64,000 nucleotides of DNA, taken from assembly GCF_003952465.1 (NCBI RefSeq), contig NZ_CP034448.1, forward strand, positions 7,715,815-7,779,814, read 5' to 3'. Numbering within the stretch: the stretch's first letter is position 1; the number at the start of each line of letters is the position of its first letter. Shown piece after piece: positions 16,301-26,700 of the stretch. The position numbers and the translations under genes were made by a program. The DNA comes from Mesorhizobium sp. M1B.F.Ca.ET.045.04.1.1. Its GTDB lineage: Bacteria > Pseudomonadota > Alphaproteobacteria > Rhizobiales > Rhizobiaceae. The notes beneath the pieces were generated by a model. It searched no databases. It was not told the origin of the DNA and worked only from the letters and a program-made list of their open reading frames with translations.

Positions 16301-19014
16301 ACCGTCGAGAGCGCCGTCTCGCCATTGGCCAACGGCTTCGTCTCGACGATGTTGGCAAAGCCCAAAAACTTACGCCTCGCCGGGTCGTAGGTGCCGCCCG
16401 AGTACTGATAGGTGCTCACCGAGGTCTGGCCGCGGCCGTCGCCCACCGATAGTTTTGTGACGGCATGCACCACCTGTGGCAGGTAGTTGTTCGCCCACGT
16501 CGACGACGGCGTGTACTCCACCGCCACTGTCCCGCCCAACTCCGTCGTGATCTGCTTTACCAGGTTCGGATTGCCTGTGGCGGCGTTCGAGGCGAACGTC
16601 TGACTATAGTTCGTGAAATCCGGCAGGCCATCACCATTGAAGTCGCCTACCACCGTCCCCGCCGTCAGCGCCACCGGAAGAACGAACTCCACCGGTGTCA
16701 TTGCCGTCGATGACGGCCGCAGCGAGAATACCCGTACGGGACCGGTTCTGGGCTGCCCCGGGATGACCGGGCCGCCGATTGTGATGACAGAAGCCTTGCC
16801 GCTGTTATCGAAGTCGCGAAGGACAGCGTTGCCGCTTGGCAGCGATGAAACCGTGTAGCTCCTGAATCCAACACCGGTTGAAAGCCAAACGGTCGTGCTG
16901 CCGCTGATGCTATTGTATTGAACGAGGTCCGTGGCGCCATCGCCGTTAACGTCCCCCATAGCGCAGGTGCCTGACCCTTGGCCGGCCTGCCAAGGACAGG
17001 TAATAGCGAACGACGCACCGGTCGCCTGCCAGGTGCCGTTCGAGAGCACGCCCTTTTGGGTGGTAGGTCCAGGCATCAGAAGGAACGGCTGCTGCCGGCC
17101 ATTGCCAAGAAAGTCACCAACGCCGATGAGCGTACCTCCATTTGACCGATTGGCCGTGTCGATGCCGCTGCCATTGGCGTCGGCGACGACTGACCTTGCT
17201 GTTACACTGGGAAGTCCGGAGCAGACTGTCTGGTACCCAGCAGGAGGGGTTGGGCTGCAGCTAAACTTGGTCATGCCCAGAGAGGCGCCGGTGGTGACGA
17301 TTGAATTCGTCACGTAATAGACAGTTCGGCCGGTATTCCCGTTATAGAGATTAGTTTCTACGGAGTCGGCAAAATCTGACGTGTTTTTTGTTGCAAGAAA
17401 CCGCCCAGGCTCAGACATAAGTAAGCTTGGTGGCGTATCCCATCCGTTGTCGGAAATTGCATCTACCTGCAACGAAACAGTGCTGGATAGAGCACCAGAA
17501 GAGTTAAATTTATAAATGTACTTTGTACGATTCCATACGTTCGTGGGGCTGCCGTCGTGGCCTCCGCCCGTTTGAGTTTCGACTATTTTGTCGCCGTATA
17601 CCTCGTCCCGGCCGTCGAAATCGAGATCGCCAGATCTCATCTCCGTTCCTTCGAACGTGGAGGGGGCACCACTCAGCGTCGAATACACCCCATCGGTGTT
17701 CTGATAGGTCATCTGGGCGATGACCTTCGACGCCCCGCCGGTGATGGTGCCGTCGGCAGCGATGGCGGCATCGGTGCCGTAGCGGGTCACCTGGGTCAGC
17801 CGCGAGGTGTTGGAGAACGGCGCCTGGCCGTAGGTGAGCTTGTAGGCGCCGCGCACCGCACCTGACACGGTGATGCCGACCGTCTTGATGCGCTGGCTGG
17901 TCTCGGAGATGTCGCGGCCGTTGCCCATCAGGATCAGGTCGGGACGCGTCTCGTAGTAGAACGTGATGATGGTGCCGTTATAGGAGACGCTCGCCGGATA
18001 GCAGACCGGGCTTGCCGGGCAGGTGTAGCTGTAGGTGACCGTGTTTCCGTTGGTGTCGGTCACCGAGGTCAGCAGCCAGCGATAGCTGAAGGCCAAGTCG
18101 TAGGCCGGCGTGCCGGCGGCCGGATTGAGGTTGGCGACCGCTCCCACCGAGCGGAAGGTCGAAACCGTGCCGTCCCTGTCCGTCACCTTCCATTCATTGG
18201 TGGAACTGTTGAAAGCAATGCGGCGGTAGCTTTCATTCTCCGTCGCATGCGTGCCGCCGGTCGAGCAGGACGGCGAGACCATGCCGGCAACGCAGGCGAC
18301 CATGGCCTGGCCGTCGAGGAGAAAAATGTCGTTGGCATCATAAGCCGGCATGCCATAGCCGGGCGTCGCCCGCTCGATGACGTCAAAGCCGTCCAGACCC
18401 CAGGCATAGCCGAGCCAGCCCTGATAGAGGCCGCCGAGCTTGGTCTTGCGCGATGAGTCGTAGTTGAGTGCTATCTTGGGCTGGATGCCACGGAAGGCCG
18501 GCGCGTCGATGGGAACCGAATAGCCGAGATTGCCATTGCCTCCCGCCTTAGGCAAATCAACCTTGGTCGCGCTGACCGCTTCCGGGTCGCCGCTGGTGGT
18601 TGTCGTCGTGGTGGTCGTGGCGACCGCGGTTCCGGCACTGGTTTGTGATTGCGACGTTGCAGCATCGGTCGCCTGATCGGTCGTGGTTGCGGCATCCGCA
18701 TCGCCGGTCGCGGCAGGTGACGTACCAACCTGCGCCGCGGCATCCGGGCTGCCGGTAGTCGGCGCGGCTTGAGATTGCTCAGAGGAAGACGTTGGGGTTG
18801 GAGCGGTGCTGGTGCCTTGCCCACTCGCCGGGCTCAGGGACGCGCCGCCATTTCCCAGGCTTTCGTTCGCCGGAGCTGGTTGAGATTGCACAATCTGCAC
18901 ATTCTGCGCAAACGCGACAATATTAGAGCCTCTTCCTGTAAGGAAATTGACCGAGCCCTCAAAACCGAAAGCGCTGGCGACAAGCACCATGAAACAAAAA
19001 AGCAGCCGATTCAT
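13360..19014 (-). CDS. exported SpvB/FG-GAP/RHS-repeat protein 1 (frameshifted before its toxin)
   Basis: 1,884 codons. An N-terminal export signal (MNRLLFCFMVLVASAFGF, possible cleavage after AFA near residue 36) precedes a Ser/Thr/Ala/Gln-rich linker with an eight-Thr run (about 45-150). Then come an SpvB/TcdB-like domain (about 150-400), FG-GAP/VCBS-type motifs such as GDFLGNG, GDVNGDGATD and GDFNGDGLPDF (about 460-810), YD/RHS repeats (about 850-1760), and the RHS core (YLNARYMDPVLGRFISPDDW, then DPVNKSDPNGH, near 1800-1850). This is the TcB/TcC-like cage architecture that encloses a C-terminal toxin. The frame stops ten codons after a G7 tract; the AHH toxin continues in the -1 frame, giving a predicted 2,069-residue product. 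Confidence 0.9.
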   Translation of the reverse strand: MNRLLFCFMVLVASAFGFEGSVNFLTGRGSNIVAFAQNVQIVQSQPAPANESLGNGGASLSPASGQGTSTAPTPTSSSEQSQAAPTTGSPDAAAQVGTSPAATGDADAATTTDQATDAATSQSQTSAGTAVATTTTTTTTSGDPEAVSATKVDLPKAGGNGNLGYSVPIDAPAFRGIQPKIALNYDSSRKTKLGGLYQGWLGYAWGLDGFDVIERATPGYGMPAYDANDIFLLDGQAMVACVAGMVSPSCSTGGTHATENESYRRIAFNSSTNEWKVTDRDGTVSTFRSVGAVANLNPAAGTPAYDLAFSYRWLLTSVTDTNGNTVTYSYTCPASPVCYPASVSYNGTIITFYYETRPDLILMGNGRDISETSQRIKTVGITVSGAVRGAYKLTYGQAPFSNTSRLTQVTRYGTDAAIAADGTITGGASKVIAQMTYQNTDGVYSTLSGAPSTFEGTEMRSGDLDFDGRDEVYGDKIVETQTGGGHDGSPTNVWNRTKYIYKFNSSGALSSTVSLQVDAISDNGWDTPPSLLMSEPGRFLATKNTSDFADSVETNLYNGNTGRTVYYVTNSIVTTGASLGMTKFSCSPTPPAGYQTVCSGLPSVTARSVVADANGSGIDTANRSNGGTLIGVGDFLGNGRQQPFLLMPGPTTQKGVLSNGTWQATGASFAITCPWQAGQGSGTCAMGDVNGDGATDLVQYNSISGSTTVWLSTGVGFRSYTVSSLPSGNAVLRDFDNSGKASVITIGGPVIPGQPRTGPVRVFSLRPSSTAMTPVEFVLPVALTAGTVVGDFNGDGLPDFTNYSQTFASNAATGNPNLVKQITTELGGTVAVEYTPSSTWANNYLPQVVHAVTKLSVGDGRGQTSVSTYQYSGGTYDPARRKFLGFANIVETKPLANGETALSTVTTTYRQDLASYGLPSLTVWKDGAGVVRKQVAETYAVNANTKPYTVQNTATDVTLTENISLATRVERGFDAYNNVTSLKDYGRTDAGGDESWKVISYTPNTSAYIVSLPASQTVRSGMDSTFPYVSYEETYYDGNTGANATAPVAGNLTRKRSFSDYYGTPQKEVDRYFTYDSFGNMLSAVDGAGDRTEWDYDAAYHLYPVTERAPRYFATGGQSADIRFVSTATFNTVCGLPATTTDVNGLVKTFTYDPFCRPYQVSQSVTGAYAKTRFENEGNPATQAIAKYAPLPNGAGEDFTRSYYDGLGRVYRVETPGETAAGPTRIADTTYDMRGNVLSTAFPRFTGDTPQWTTNSYDWSDRKTKTVFADASQSTFAYSLDSGTGSNPRLFAVTETDQISATATRQSKTVSSTHGDVVQLVRDLGGLNLTEARSYDVLGRLIGVSDPGGSTWSYTYDLLGNRLSASDPDLGTWTYVYDAANRLTSQTDAGSTVTTLSYDQMDRLTLKTATPSGGSAVTLTQNTYDQASGGSYNIGHLTTSTNPAATQSYKYDGFGQVARQDATIGTLTPTTTTTRDASGQAIATQYLPVELDFGTSAVPLQYTAGNRLLSAAGFITSTLYEADGQTKEIDYANGVKTAFTYSPTRRWVTRVTTSRGATVLLDDQYARDNLGRITGTTGLTASDSWTYGFDNADRLTSSNNLGDNTLDETFVYAANDNMVSRSRVAGAYSYPAATAPRPHAPTSVGANAMAYDANGNLTSDGSRTLTWDEANRLKTVSLASNTVNLTYGPDGSRVKKASTFATTLYPDASVEIDPAIPGSEIYTRYPHPDVKVVGGAKYFLHRDHLASVRMVTDSSGAITEATNYATYGERLNTGFQTQKSYIGERFDPETGLLYLNARYMDPVLGRFISPDDWDPTLADVGTNRYAYALNDPVNKSDPNGHAYTAMGDFAPGPDDPVSYEDGGWLSQGNNAAMLMGGWYWGEPR
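13384..13390 (-). other. G7 tract at the RHS1/toxin frame crossing
   Basis: On the - strand the zero-frame codons are ATG GGG GGG TGG, so the seven Gs form G GGG GGG, a perfect X XXY YYZ -1 slippery heptamer. After a -1 slip the reading continues GTG GTA TTG and stays open through the AHH toxin. Loss of two Gs or gain of one would also restore the frame at the DNA level. A second G6 run follows at 13371-13376. Confidence 0.6.
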
Positions 19015-19170
19015 CGAATCCCCCTCGTCAAGTTGCTTACCGATACTCGGAATCGATTTGTGCGATATGTCGATGAATTTTCATACGACACTTATCCACA
19101 GAGTTTTTTTGAATGTCCGGCGTAGCCCCTGGCAATTGCGGGGCAGCCAGGTTGCCCGGCTTCCCAGCGC
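13430..19170 (-). repeat. long repeat copy 1: RHS gene 1 and its promoter
   Basis: Nearly the whole RHS1 gene plus about 120 upstream bases is homologous to 21380-27015. The promoter, signal, linker and SpvB part (about 17860-19050) and large parts of the RHS repeats are nearly identical at the DNA level, while blocks around 16600-17690 and 15770-16030 are clearly diverged. The pattern is that of paralogues homogenised in patches. Confidence 0.75.
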
Positions 19171-20077
19171 CTCGCATCTTTCTCCTGACTGCCGAGATAT
19201 TCGGCTGCGTCGTATGTGGCCCAAAATGGTTGGTCAGTCCGATGCCATTTTCGACAGAGTTCAGTCCAATTCCAAACTTCGACAGTATGGCACGGTAGCT
19301 CAAGGGATGGCGCCGGAGGACGCGCAGCGAGTTGCCTGGGATAATGTGATGTCGCAGTCGCTGTTCGGAACGACACCCACAGACCCTGGTGTCCGCACAT
19401 CGGTGTTCTCTGGGGCACTAATCGCTGCCAGGAAACAAACCGTAGGGCAGAAGGCGCATCACATTGTCGAATTGAGGGATAGAATGGCAGCTCTCCCAGT
19501 CATCCGGCGAGATGAACCGCCCCAGTACCGGATCCATGTATCTTGCATTGAGATAGAGCAGCCCGGTCTCTGGATCGAAGCGCTCGCCGATATAGGACTT
19601 CTGGGTCTGGAAGCCGGTGTTGAGGCGCTCGCCATAGGTAGCGTGGTTGGTGGCTTCGGTGATGGCGCCGGAGCCGTCGGTGACCATGGCGCACCGAGGC
19701 CAGGTGATCGCGGTGCAGGAAGTATTTGGCTCCGCCGACCACCTTGATGTCTGGATGCGGATAGCGGGTGTAAATCTCTGAGCCGGCGATCGCCGGATCG
19801 ATCTCTACGGAAGCGTCGGGATAGAGCGTGGTGGCGAAGGTCGAGGCCTTCTTCACCCGCGCACCGTCTGGGCCATAGGTGAGTTGACGGTGTTGGAGGC
19901 GAGCATGACGGTCTTCAGCCGATTGGCCTCATCCCAGGTGAGTGTCCGGCTGCCGTCGGAGGTCAGATTGCCGTTGGCATCATAAGCATTGCATTGGCGC
20001 CGACCGAGGTTGGCGCATGCGGCCTGGGCGATGATGCCGTTGGATAGACGTAGGTTCCGGGTTTTGAAATAGCTCAA
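19037..20077 (-). pseudogene. decayed third RHS-AHH gene with an internal inversion
   Basis: The - strand carries RHS fragments in shifting frames: YDANGNLTSDGSRTLTWDEA (about 19930-19985), KKASTFATTLYPDASVEIDP (about 19795-19856), and ERFDPETGLLYLNARYMDPV to the RHS core end near 19497. The AHH toxin part follows in two pieces. 19187-19303 is on the - strand (SKFGIGLNSVENGIGLTNH). 19303-19495 lies inverted on the + strand (LIAARKQTVGQKAHHIVELR). Several single-base losses are visible (for example near 19688, 19881 and 19990). It is non-functional as it stands. Confidence 0.75.
19092..19104 (-). promoter_or_regulatory. conserved upstream motif of RHS gene 1
   Basis: On the - strand AACTCTGTGGATA followed by A, beginning 78 bases upstream of the RHS1 ATG. 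The + strand contains TTATCCACA (19092-19100), which equals the consensus DnaA box. The flanking 80 bases are also conserved with the RHS2 upstream region (26880-26970), as expected for duplicated promoters. Confidence 0.4.
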
Positions 20078-20108
20078 TCTACGCTCCGCACTATCACCGT
20101 CATACGGG

Positions 20109-20711
20109 CTATTGGAATCGTCTTAGCAAAGACGATTGCGCCGATGCTCGCATTTCAATTTCTGGTAGTATTTTCCCATACCACTCAGAATCGTCGATAC
20201 TACTAAGAAATTCTACGTCATCTTTTTCCCTGTTCCTCTCAATTTCGACGAGTGGATGTTGATCGATATACACTTCTTCCGCGGAAGTGTAAGAAACAGA
20301 CGGGACCTCAGAGGAGGCTTTCGCATCTAAAGAATTGCGAGCGTAGCCTATAGCGTCTATGACGTTCTGGTCCTGCGGAACATGCGCAAACGCAGCTATC
20401 TCGGCAGCAACAAGAGCTGCATTTAGAGCGTATGAAGCATCCCAGCTACCAAATTCTTCGCTATCGGGTGCCGCGGCTAGGATCTCCTCATACAGCAAAT
20501 TCCAAGAGATCGACGTTTCTTTCTCTTTTAGTCCAATCCAAAACGCACGATGTGCCTTTTCGAAAACAGAGAAATCACGGCCCTCCGTTAGGCAAAAGAA
20601 ACGTAGATCTGGGCACATTCTCTCATATAGGAGAACTAAAAATGCCATTTTTTTCTTTGTCGAGAGCGACAAAAGCCTCTTGGTCGTTTTCTTTGACATC
20701 AATTGGATCAT
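20109..20711 (-). CDS. DUF416 (YjaG-like) protein, candidate immunity to the deaminase toxin
   Basis: 200 residues, all-helical in appearance. It shows the DUF416 pattern as in E. coli YjaG: FLVLLYERMCPDLRFF near residue 25-45, AFWIGLK, then EILAAAPDSEEFGSWDASYA and an acidic C-terminal part. It starts 12 bases after the stop of the RHS2 toxin gene (ATG 20711; an in-frame ATG at 20699 is possible, and neither has a strong ribosome site). Position directly behind a polymorphic toxin strongly suggests an immunity role. The family itself is not biochemically defined as far as I know. It is AT-richer than the RHS gene. Confidence 0.75.
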   Translation of the reverse strand: MIQLMSKKTTKRLLSLSTKKKMAFLVLLYERMCPDLRFFCLTEGRDFSVFEKAHRAFWIGLKEKETSISWNLLYEEILAAAPDSEEFGSWDASYALNAALVAAEIAAFAHVPQDQNVIDAIGYARNSLDAKASSEVPSVSYTSAEEVYIDQHPLVEIERNREKDDVEFLSSIDDSEWYGKILPEIEMRASAQSSLLRRFQ

Positions 20712-20723
20712 CTGAGCATCTAT

Positions 20724-23700
20724 TTACGGCGATAGTGCCGAAATACCATCTTTGCCGAGATAGTCACGGCAGGAACCGCAAATCGTGCGGCTAGCAGCGA
20801 CCCCGGTGGGAGTAAGGCCGAGCGAACGAGCTGTTTCGACGCCAGTAACTTCAGCGTGTCCTAACCCTTTCGCCGCCACTTCACCAGGCCCAAGTAGCGC
20901 GCGAACACTCGCTTCCAGCGACCGTGAGCTAGAACTTATCACACGCACTCCTTCCTTCGTCTCGGTAACGGCAAGGGTAACAAATCTTTCCCGCTGAATC
21001 TTGGTAAGCCCGAGCTCGGCCAATTGAGTTGCGCGTTCCGCTGCTGTTAGACCGGCTTTCGATACCGCAGTACCCGCTACCCGCGCACTTGCTACGGCTG
21101 CTTCATCTTCAGGCCCTCCCATTACGGCCATGCCAAGGACCATATTGCCTGCGGTCAGAATTGCGCCCGCAAAATCTCCGTCCTTTATGCTCCTTTTGAT
21201 AGATTTCACACCGTATACGGGATCGGTGGCTTCAGTCCCAATTTTCTGAGCAGTGGCTTTTACAGCTTCTCCAGCGTTCTTGCCCTCTTTGGCGATAGCG
21301 CTCCCGGCGACACCAACAGTCGGCCCACCGAAGATACCTCCGAGCCCCAGCGCTTCGGCTAAAGAAGTGTGCCCATTTTGGTCGCTCTTATTGACCGGAT
21401 CGTTCTGGGCATAGGCGTACCGGTTCGTCCCGACCCCAAGTACGGTTGGATCCCAGTCGTCAGGCGAAATAAAGCGCCCGAGCACCGGATCCATGTATCT
21501 GGCATTGAGGTTGAGCAGTCCCGTCTCGGGATCGAAGCGCTCGCCGATATAGGATTTTTGGGTCTGGAAGCCTGTATTGAGACGCTCGCCATAGGTGGCG
21601 TAGTTGGTGGATTCGGCGATATTGCCTGAGCCGTCGGTGACCATGCGCACCGAGGCAAGGTGATCGCGGTGCAGGAAGAATATCGTCGCGCCGACGACCT
21701 TCACGTCCGGATGCGGATAGCGGGTGTAGACCTCGGCTCCAGGCGTCGCAGGATTGATCTCGATGGAAGCGTCGGGATAGAGCGTTGTGGCGAAGGAGGA
21801 AGCCTTCTTCACCCGCGCGCCGTCAGGCCCGTACGCGAGGTTCACGGTATTGGAGGCCAGCGCGACGGTCTTTAGCCGATTGGCTTCGTCCCAAGTGAGT
21901 GTCCGGCTGCCGTCGGAGGTCAGATTGCCGTTGGCATCATAGGCCATGGCGTTTGCGCCGACGCTAGTCGGCGCATGCGGCCTTACTGCTGAAGCTGCCG
22001 GATAGACGTAAGTGCCGCCAACACGACTGCGTGAGACCATGTTGTCATTGGCGGTATAGACGAACGTCTCATCGAGCGTGTTGTCGCCAAGATTGTTCGA
22101 CGAGGTCAGCCGGTCGGCATTGTCATAGCCATAGGTCCAACTGTCCGATGCCGTCAGCCCCGTCGTGCCAGTGATGCGGCCGAGGTTGTCGCGGGCATAT
22201 TGATCATCGAACAGGACGGCGGCGCCTTTCGATGTGGTGACCCGCGTCACCCAGCGGCGGGTCGGCGAATAGGTGAAGGCGGTCTTCGAGCCGTTGGCGT
22301 AGTCGATCTCCTTGGTTTGCCCATCGGCCTCATAAAGGGTGGAGGTGATGAATCCGGTGGCCGCATAGAGCTTGTTGCCGGCGGTATATTGCAGCGGTGA
22401 AGCCGTGCTGCCGAAGTCGAGTTCAACAGGGAGATATTGTGTGGCGATCGCCTGGCCGGAGGCATCGCGAGTAGTTATCGTGGTGTGGGTCAGCGTGCCA
22501 ATGGTGGCATCCTGCCGGGCCACCTTGGCGAAGCCATCATATTTAATGCTCTGGGTGGCGGCAGGATTGGCCGAGGTGGTGAGTAGGCCGATATTGTAGA
22601 AGCCTCCAGCCGCCTCGTCGTAGGTGTTCTGGGTGAGCGTCACCGCGCTGCCGCCGGAGGCCGTTGCCGTCTTCAGCGTCAGCCGGTCCATCTGGTCGTA
22701 GCTGAGCGCGGTCACAGTGCCCCTGGCATCGGTCTGGCTCACCAGCCGGTTGGCGGCGTCGTAGACATAAGACCAAGTGCCAAGATCGGGGTCGGAGGCC
22801 GACAGGCGGTTGCCGAGTAGGTCATAGGTGTAGGACCAGCTTGAGCCGCCGGGATCGCTCACCCCGATCAGCCGGCCGAGCACGTCGTAGCTGCGAGTTT
22901 CGGTAACGTTGAGACCGCCGAGATCGCGGACCACCTGCACCACATCGCCGTGTGTCGATGAGACCGTCTTCGATTGCCGTGTGGCGGTTGCGCTGATCTG
23001 ATCAGTCTCGGTGATTGCATAGAGCCGTGGATTGGTGCCCGTACTGTTGTCGAGGCTATGTGCGTAAGTCGTCTGGCTCGCATCAGCAAAGACAGTCTTG
23101 ATCTTCCGGTCCGACCAGTCATAGGAGTTGGTCGTCCACTGCGCGGTATCCCCGTTGAATCTCGGAAAGGCAGTGCGGAGCACATTGCCGCGCTGGTCAT
23201 AGTCGGCATCGGCAATCCGCCTGGGACCGGCCGCCGTCTCTCCGGGGATCTCAACACGATAGACCCGCCCAAGTCCGTCATAGTAGGAGCGGGTGAACCC
23301 TTCGCCCACGCCATTGGGCAGTGGCGTGTACTTCGCAAAGGCCTGCGTCGCTGGGTTGCCCTCGTTCTCGAAGCGCGTCTTCACATAGGCGCCGGTGACG
23401 CTCTGCGATGCCTGATAGGGCCGGCAGAAGGCATCATAGGTGAAGGTCTTCACCAGGCTGTTGGGATCGGTCCTCGTCGCCGGCAGCCCACAGACCGCAT
23501 TGAAGACCGCTGTCGAGACGAAGCGGGTGTCGGCGCTCTGGCCGCCGATGGCGTAGTAGCGTGGCGCCCGCTCCGTCACCGGATAGAGATGATAGGTCGC
23601 GTCATAGTCCCATTCGGTCCTGTCGCCGGCTCCGTCGACCGCGGAGAGCTTGTTGCCATAGCTGTCATAGGCAAAATACTGGCTGATCGACTTGGTCAAT

Positions 23701-26700
23701 CCGGGGTCGGTGAAACTCAACGCCTGGGTCAGGTTGCCCTTGGTGGGGACCGCCCAGACGTCGGTATTGCCGTCATAGTAGTTGTGTCTGTAGCTGACAT
23801 AGGGATCCGAGCTGGTAAGCCCCGCGTGCACCCGCTCCGCGATCAGCGCGGAGACAATGTAAGCGCTGGTGTTGGGCGAGAAGAAGCGCTCCGCCCAGGT
23901 CTCGTCGCCGCTCGCTTCGGTGCGGCCGTAGTCCTTGAGGCTTGTGATGTTGTTGTAGGCATCGAAGCCACGCTCGACCCGGGTCGCCAGCGAGATGTTC
24001 TCGGTAACGGTCGTGTCGGTCGCAGTGTTCTGCACCGTGTAGGGCTTGGTGGTGGCGTTGACCGCATAGGTATCGGCAACCTGCTTGCGCACAACGCCCG
24101 CACCGTCCTTCCACACAGTCAGTGATGGGAGGCCATAGCTTGCCAGGTCCTGGCGGTAGGTGGTCGTGACGGTGGGTGCCGCCGTCTCGCCATTGGCGAG
24201 CGGCTTTGTTTCCATGATCGAAGCGAAGCCCAGGAACTTGCGGGCCGCCGGATCGTAGGTGCCGCCCGAGTACTGATAGGTGCTCACCGCGGTCTGGCCG
24301 CGGCCGTCGCCCACCGACAGCTTCGTAACCGCATGCACGAGCTGCGGCAAATAGTTGTTCGTCCACCTCGAGGACGGCGTGTACTCTATCGCCACCGTCC
24401 CGCCGAGCTCAGTCGTGATCTGCTTCACCAGATTCGGATTGCCCGTCCCGGCATTCGAGGCGAACGTATGGCTGTAGTCGGTGAAATCCGGCAGGCCATC
24501 CCCGTTGAAGTCGCCAACCGCGGTCCCAGCGGTGATTGAAGCGGGAAGGCTGAACTGCACTGGGGTCATGGCGGTCGATGACGGGCGCAGGGAGAAGACC
24601 CTGATGGTGCCTATCCTGTCCGGCTGCGACGTGATCGTTCCACCGATGGTGATCAGGTCCATCTTGCCGTCATTGTCGAAGTCGCGCACGACCGCACTCG
24701 TGCCCGAGATCGTCGAGCCCGTGTAGCTCTTGAACCCGGTGCCGGTCGACAGCCAGACGGTCGTATTGCCATACGTGCCGTTGAACAGAGCGACGTCGGT
24801 GGCGCCGTCCCCATTGACGTCGCCTAGTACGCAACTGCCCGCTCCGCCCGAGTAGTCCCCGTTGGAACAGGCGATGCTGAACGAGGTGCCGCCCGGCTGC
24901 CATTTGCCGTTCGAAATCACGCCCTTTCTTGAAGTTCCGTTAGGGCTCCAGAAGAGCGGCTGCTCCTTCCCATTACCCAGGAAATCGCCAATTCCATGGA
25001 CCTCATAGCCGGAGCCGTTTGGAACCAGCGTATCGACTCCGTCCCCGTCAGAATCAGCGGCAATTACAATATCGGGTTGCAACGGGCCGGTCGTCGGAAG
25101 GGCGCTGCAAACCGCCTGGTAGCCGGTCGGCGAGCAATTCGCTTTGGTCAGCCCTAGGGCGGCATCCGTTTTCAGAATGAAGTTATTTACGAAGTAGGAA
25201 GGATGGCCATTATCGCCTATGAAGGAAGTAGTAACCGCCGAGTCGGCAAAATCCATGGTATTCTTGCTAGCCACGTATCGACCCGGCAGCGAGACAAACT
25301 GCGGCTGGAGGTCATTTGGGTATCCGTTCGAGCCAGCGGGCGCGACGAGTGCTATCGTGGAGGCAATCGTGCCATCCGAGTTGAATTTATAAATGTATTT
25401 CGTTCGCGTTAGATAAGCTGATCCGTCACGGTCGTAGTCTTTTACAACTTGATCACCGAATATTTCGTCTCGCCCATCGAAGCTCAGATCACCAACTGAC
25501 CTCGGAGGGTTGAAGCCAGCCTTGGTGATCGAAGCGTTCACCGTAGCGTACACGCCATCTGTGTTCTGGTAGGTCATCTGCGCGATGACCTTCGAGGTGC
25601 CGCCGGTGATGGTGCCATCGGCGGCGACAGTGGCATCGGTACCGTAGCGGGCGACCTGGGTTAGCCGCGAGGTGTTCGAGAACGTCGCCTGGTCATAAGT
25701 GAGCTTGTAGGCGCCGCGCACCGCACCTGACACGGTGATGCCGACCGTCTTGATGCGCTGGCTGGTCTCGGAGATGTCGCGGCCGTTGCCCATCAGGATC
25801 AGGTCGGGACGCGTCTCGTAGTAGAACGTGATGATGGTGCCGTTATAGGAGACGCTCGCCGGATAGCAGACCGGGCTTGCCGGGCAGGTGTAGCTGTAGG
25901 TGACCGTGTTTCCGTTGGTGTCGGTCACCGAGGTCAGCAGCCAGCGATAGCTGAAGGCCAAGTCGTAGGCCGGCGTTCCGGCCCCGGGATTGAGGTTGGC
26001 GACCGCTCCCACCGAGCGGAAGGTCGAAACCGTGCCGTCCCTGTCGGTCACCTTCCACTCATTGGTGGTGTTGTTCAGCGCAATGCGGCGATAGCTCTCA
26101 TTCTCCGTCGCATGTGTGCCCCCGGTCGAGCACGACGGCGAGACCATGCCGGACACGCAGGCCACCATCGCCTGGCCGTCGAGCAGGAAGATGTCGCTCG
26201 CATCATAGACCGGCATGCCATAGCTCGGGCTTGTCCGCTCGATGACGCCGAAGCCATCGAGCCCCCAGGCATAGCCCAGCCAGCCCTGGTAGAGGCCGCC
26301 GAGCCTGGTCTTGCGCGACGAGTTGTAGTTGAGCGCGATCTTGGGCTCGATGCCACGGAAGGCCGGCGCGTCGATGGGAACCGAATAGCCGAGATTGCCA
26401 TTGCCTCCCGCCTTGGGCAAATCAACCTTGGTCGCGCCGACCGCTTCCGGGTCGCCGCTGGTGGTTGTCGTCGTGGTGGTCGTGGCGACCGCGGTTCCGG
26501 CACTGGTTTGTGATTGCGACGTTGCAGCATCGGTCGCCTGATCGGTCGTGGTTGCGGCATCCGCATCGCCGGTCGCGGCAGGTGACGTGCCAACCTGCGC
26601 CGCGGCATCCGGGCTGCCGGTAGTCGGCGCGGCTTGAGATTGCTCAGAGGAAGACGTTGGGGTTGGAGCGGTGCTGGTGCCTTGCCCACTCGCCGGGCTC

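Noticed and set aside
19092..19100. TTATCCACA as part of a replication origin
   Set aside because: Single boxes far apart (also 26957 and 53939), no clustering, no AT-rich unwinding region and no rep or dnaA gene; better explained as part of the promoter motif.
19260..19330. tRNA-like GGTAGCTCAAGGGA segment
   Set aside because: Resembles a D-arm by chance; no acceptor stem, anticodon arm or T-arm could be paired, and the bases encode the inverted toxin fragment.
22974..24125. 383-codon + strand frame inside RHS2 (and its counterpart 15262-16257 in RHS1)
   Set aside because: Present in both copies only because the RHS genes are homologous; the product is Gly/Arg/Val-rich and lacks recognisable motifs.
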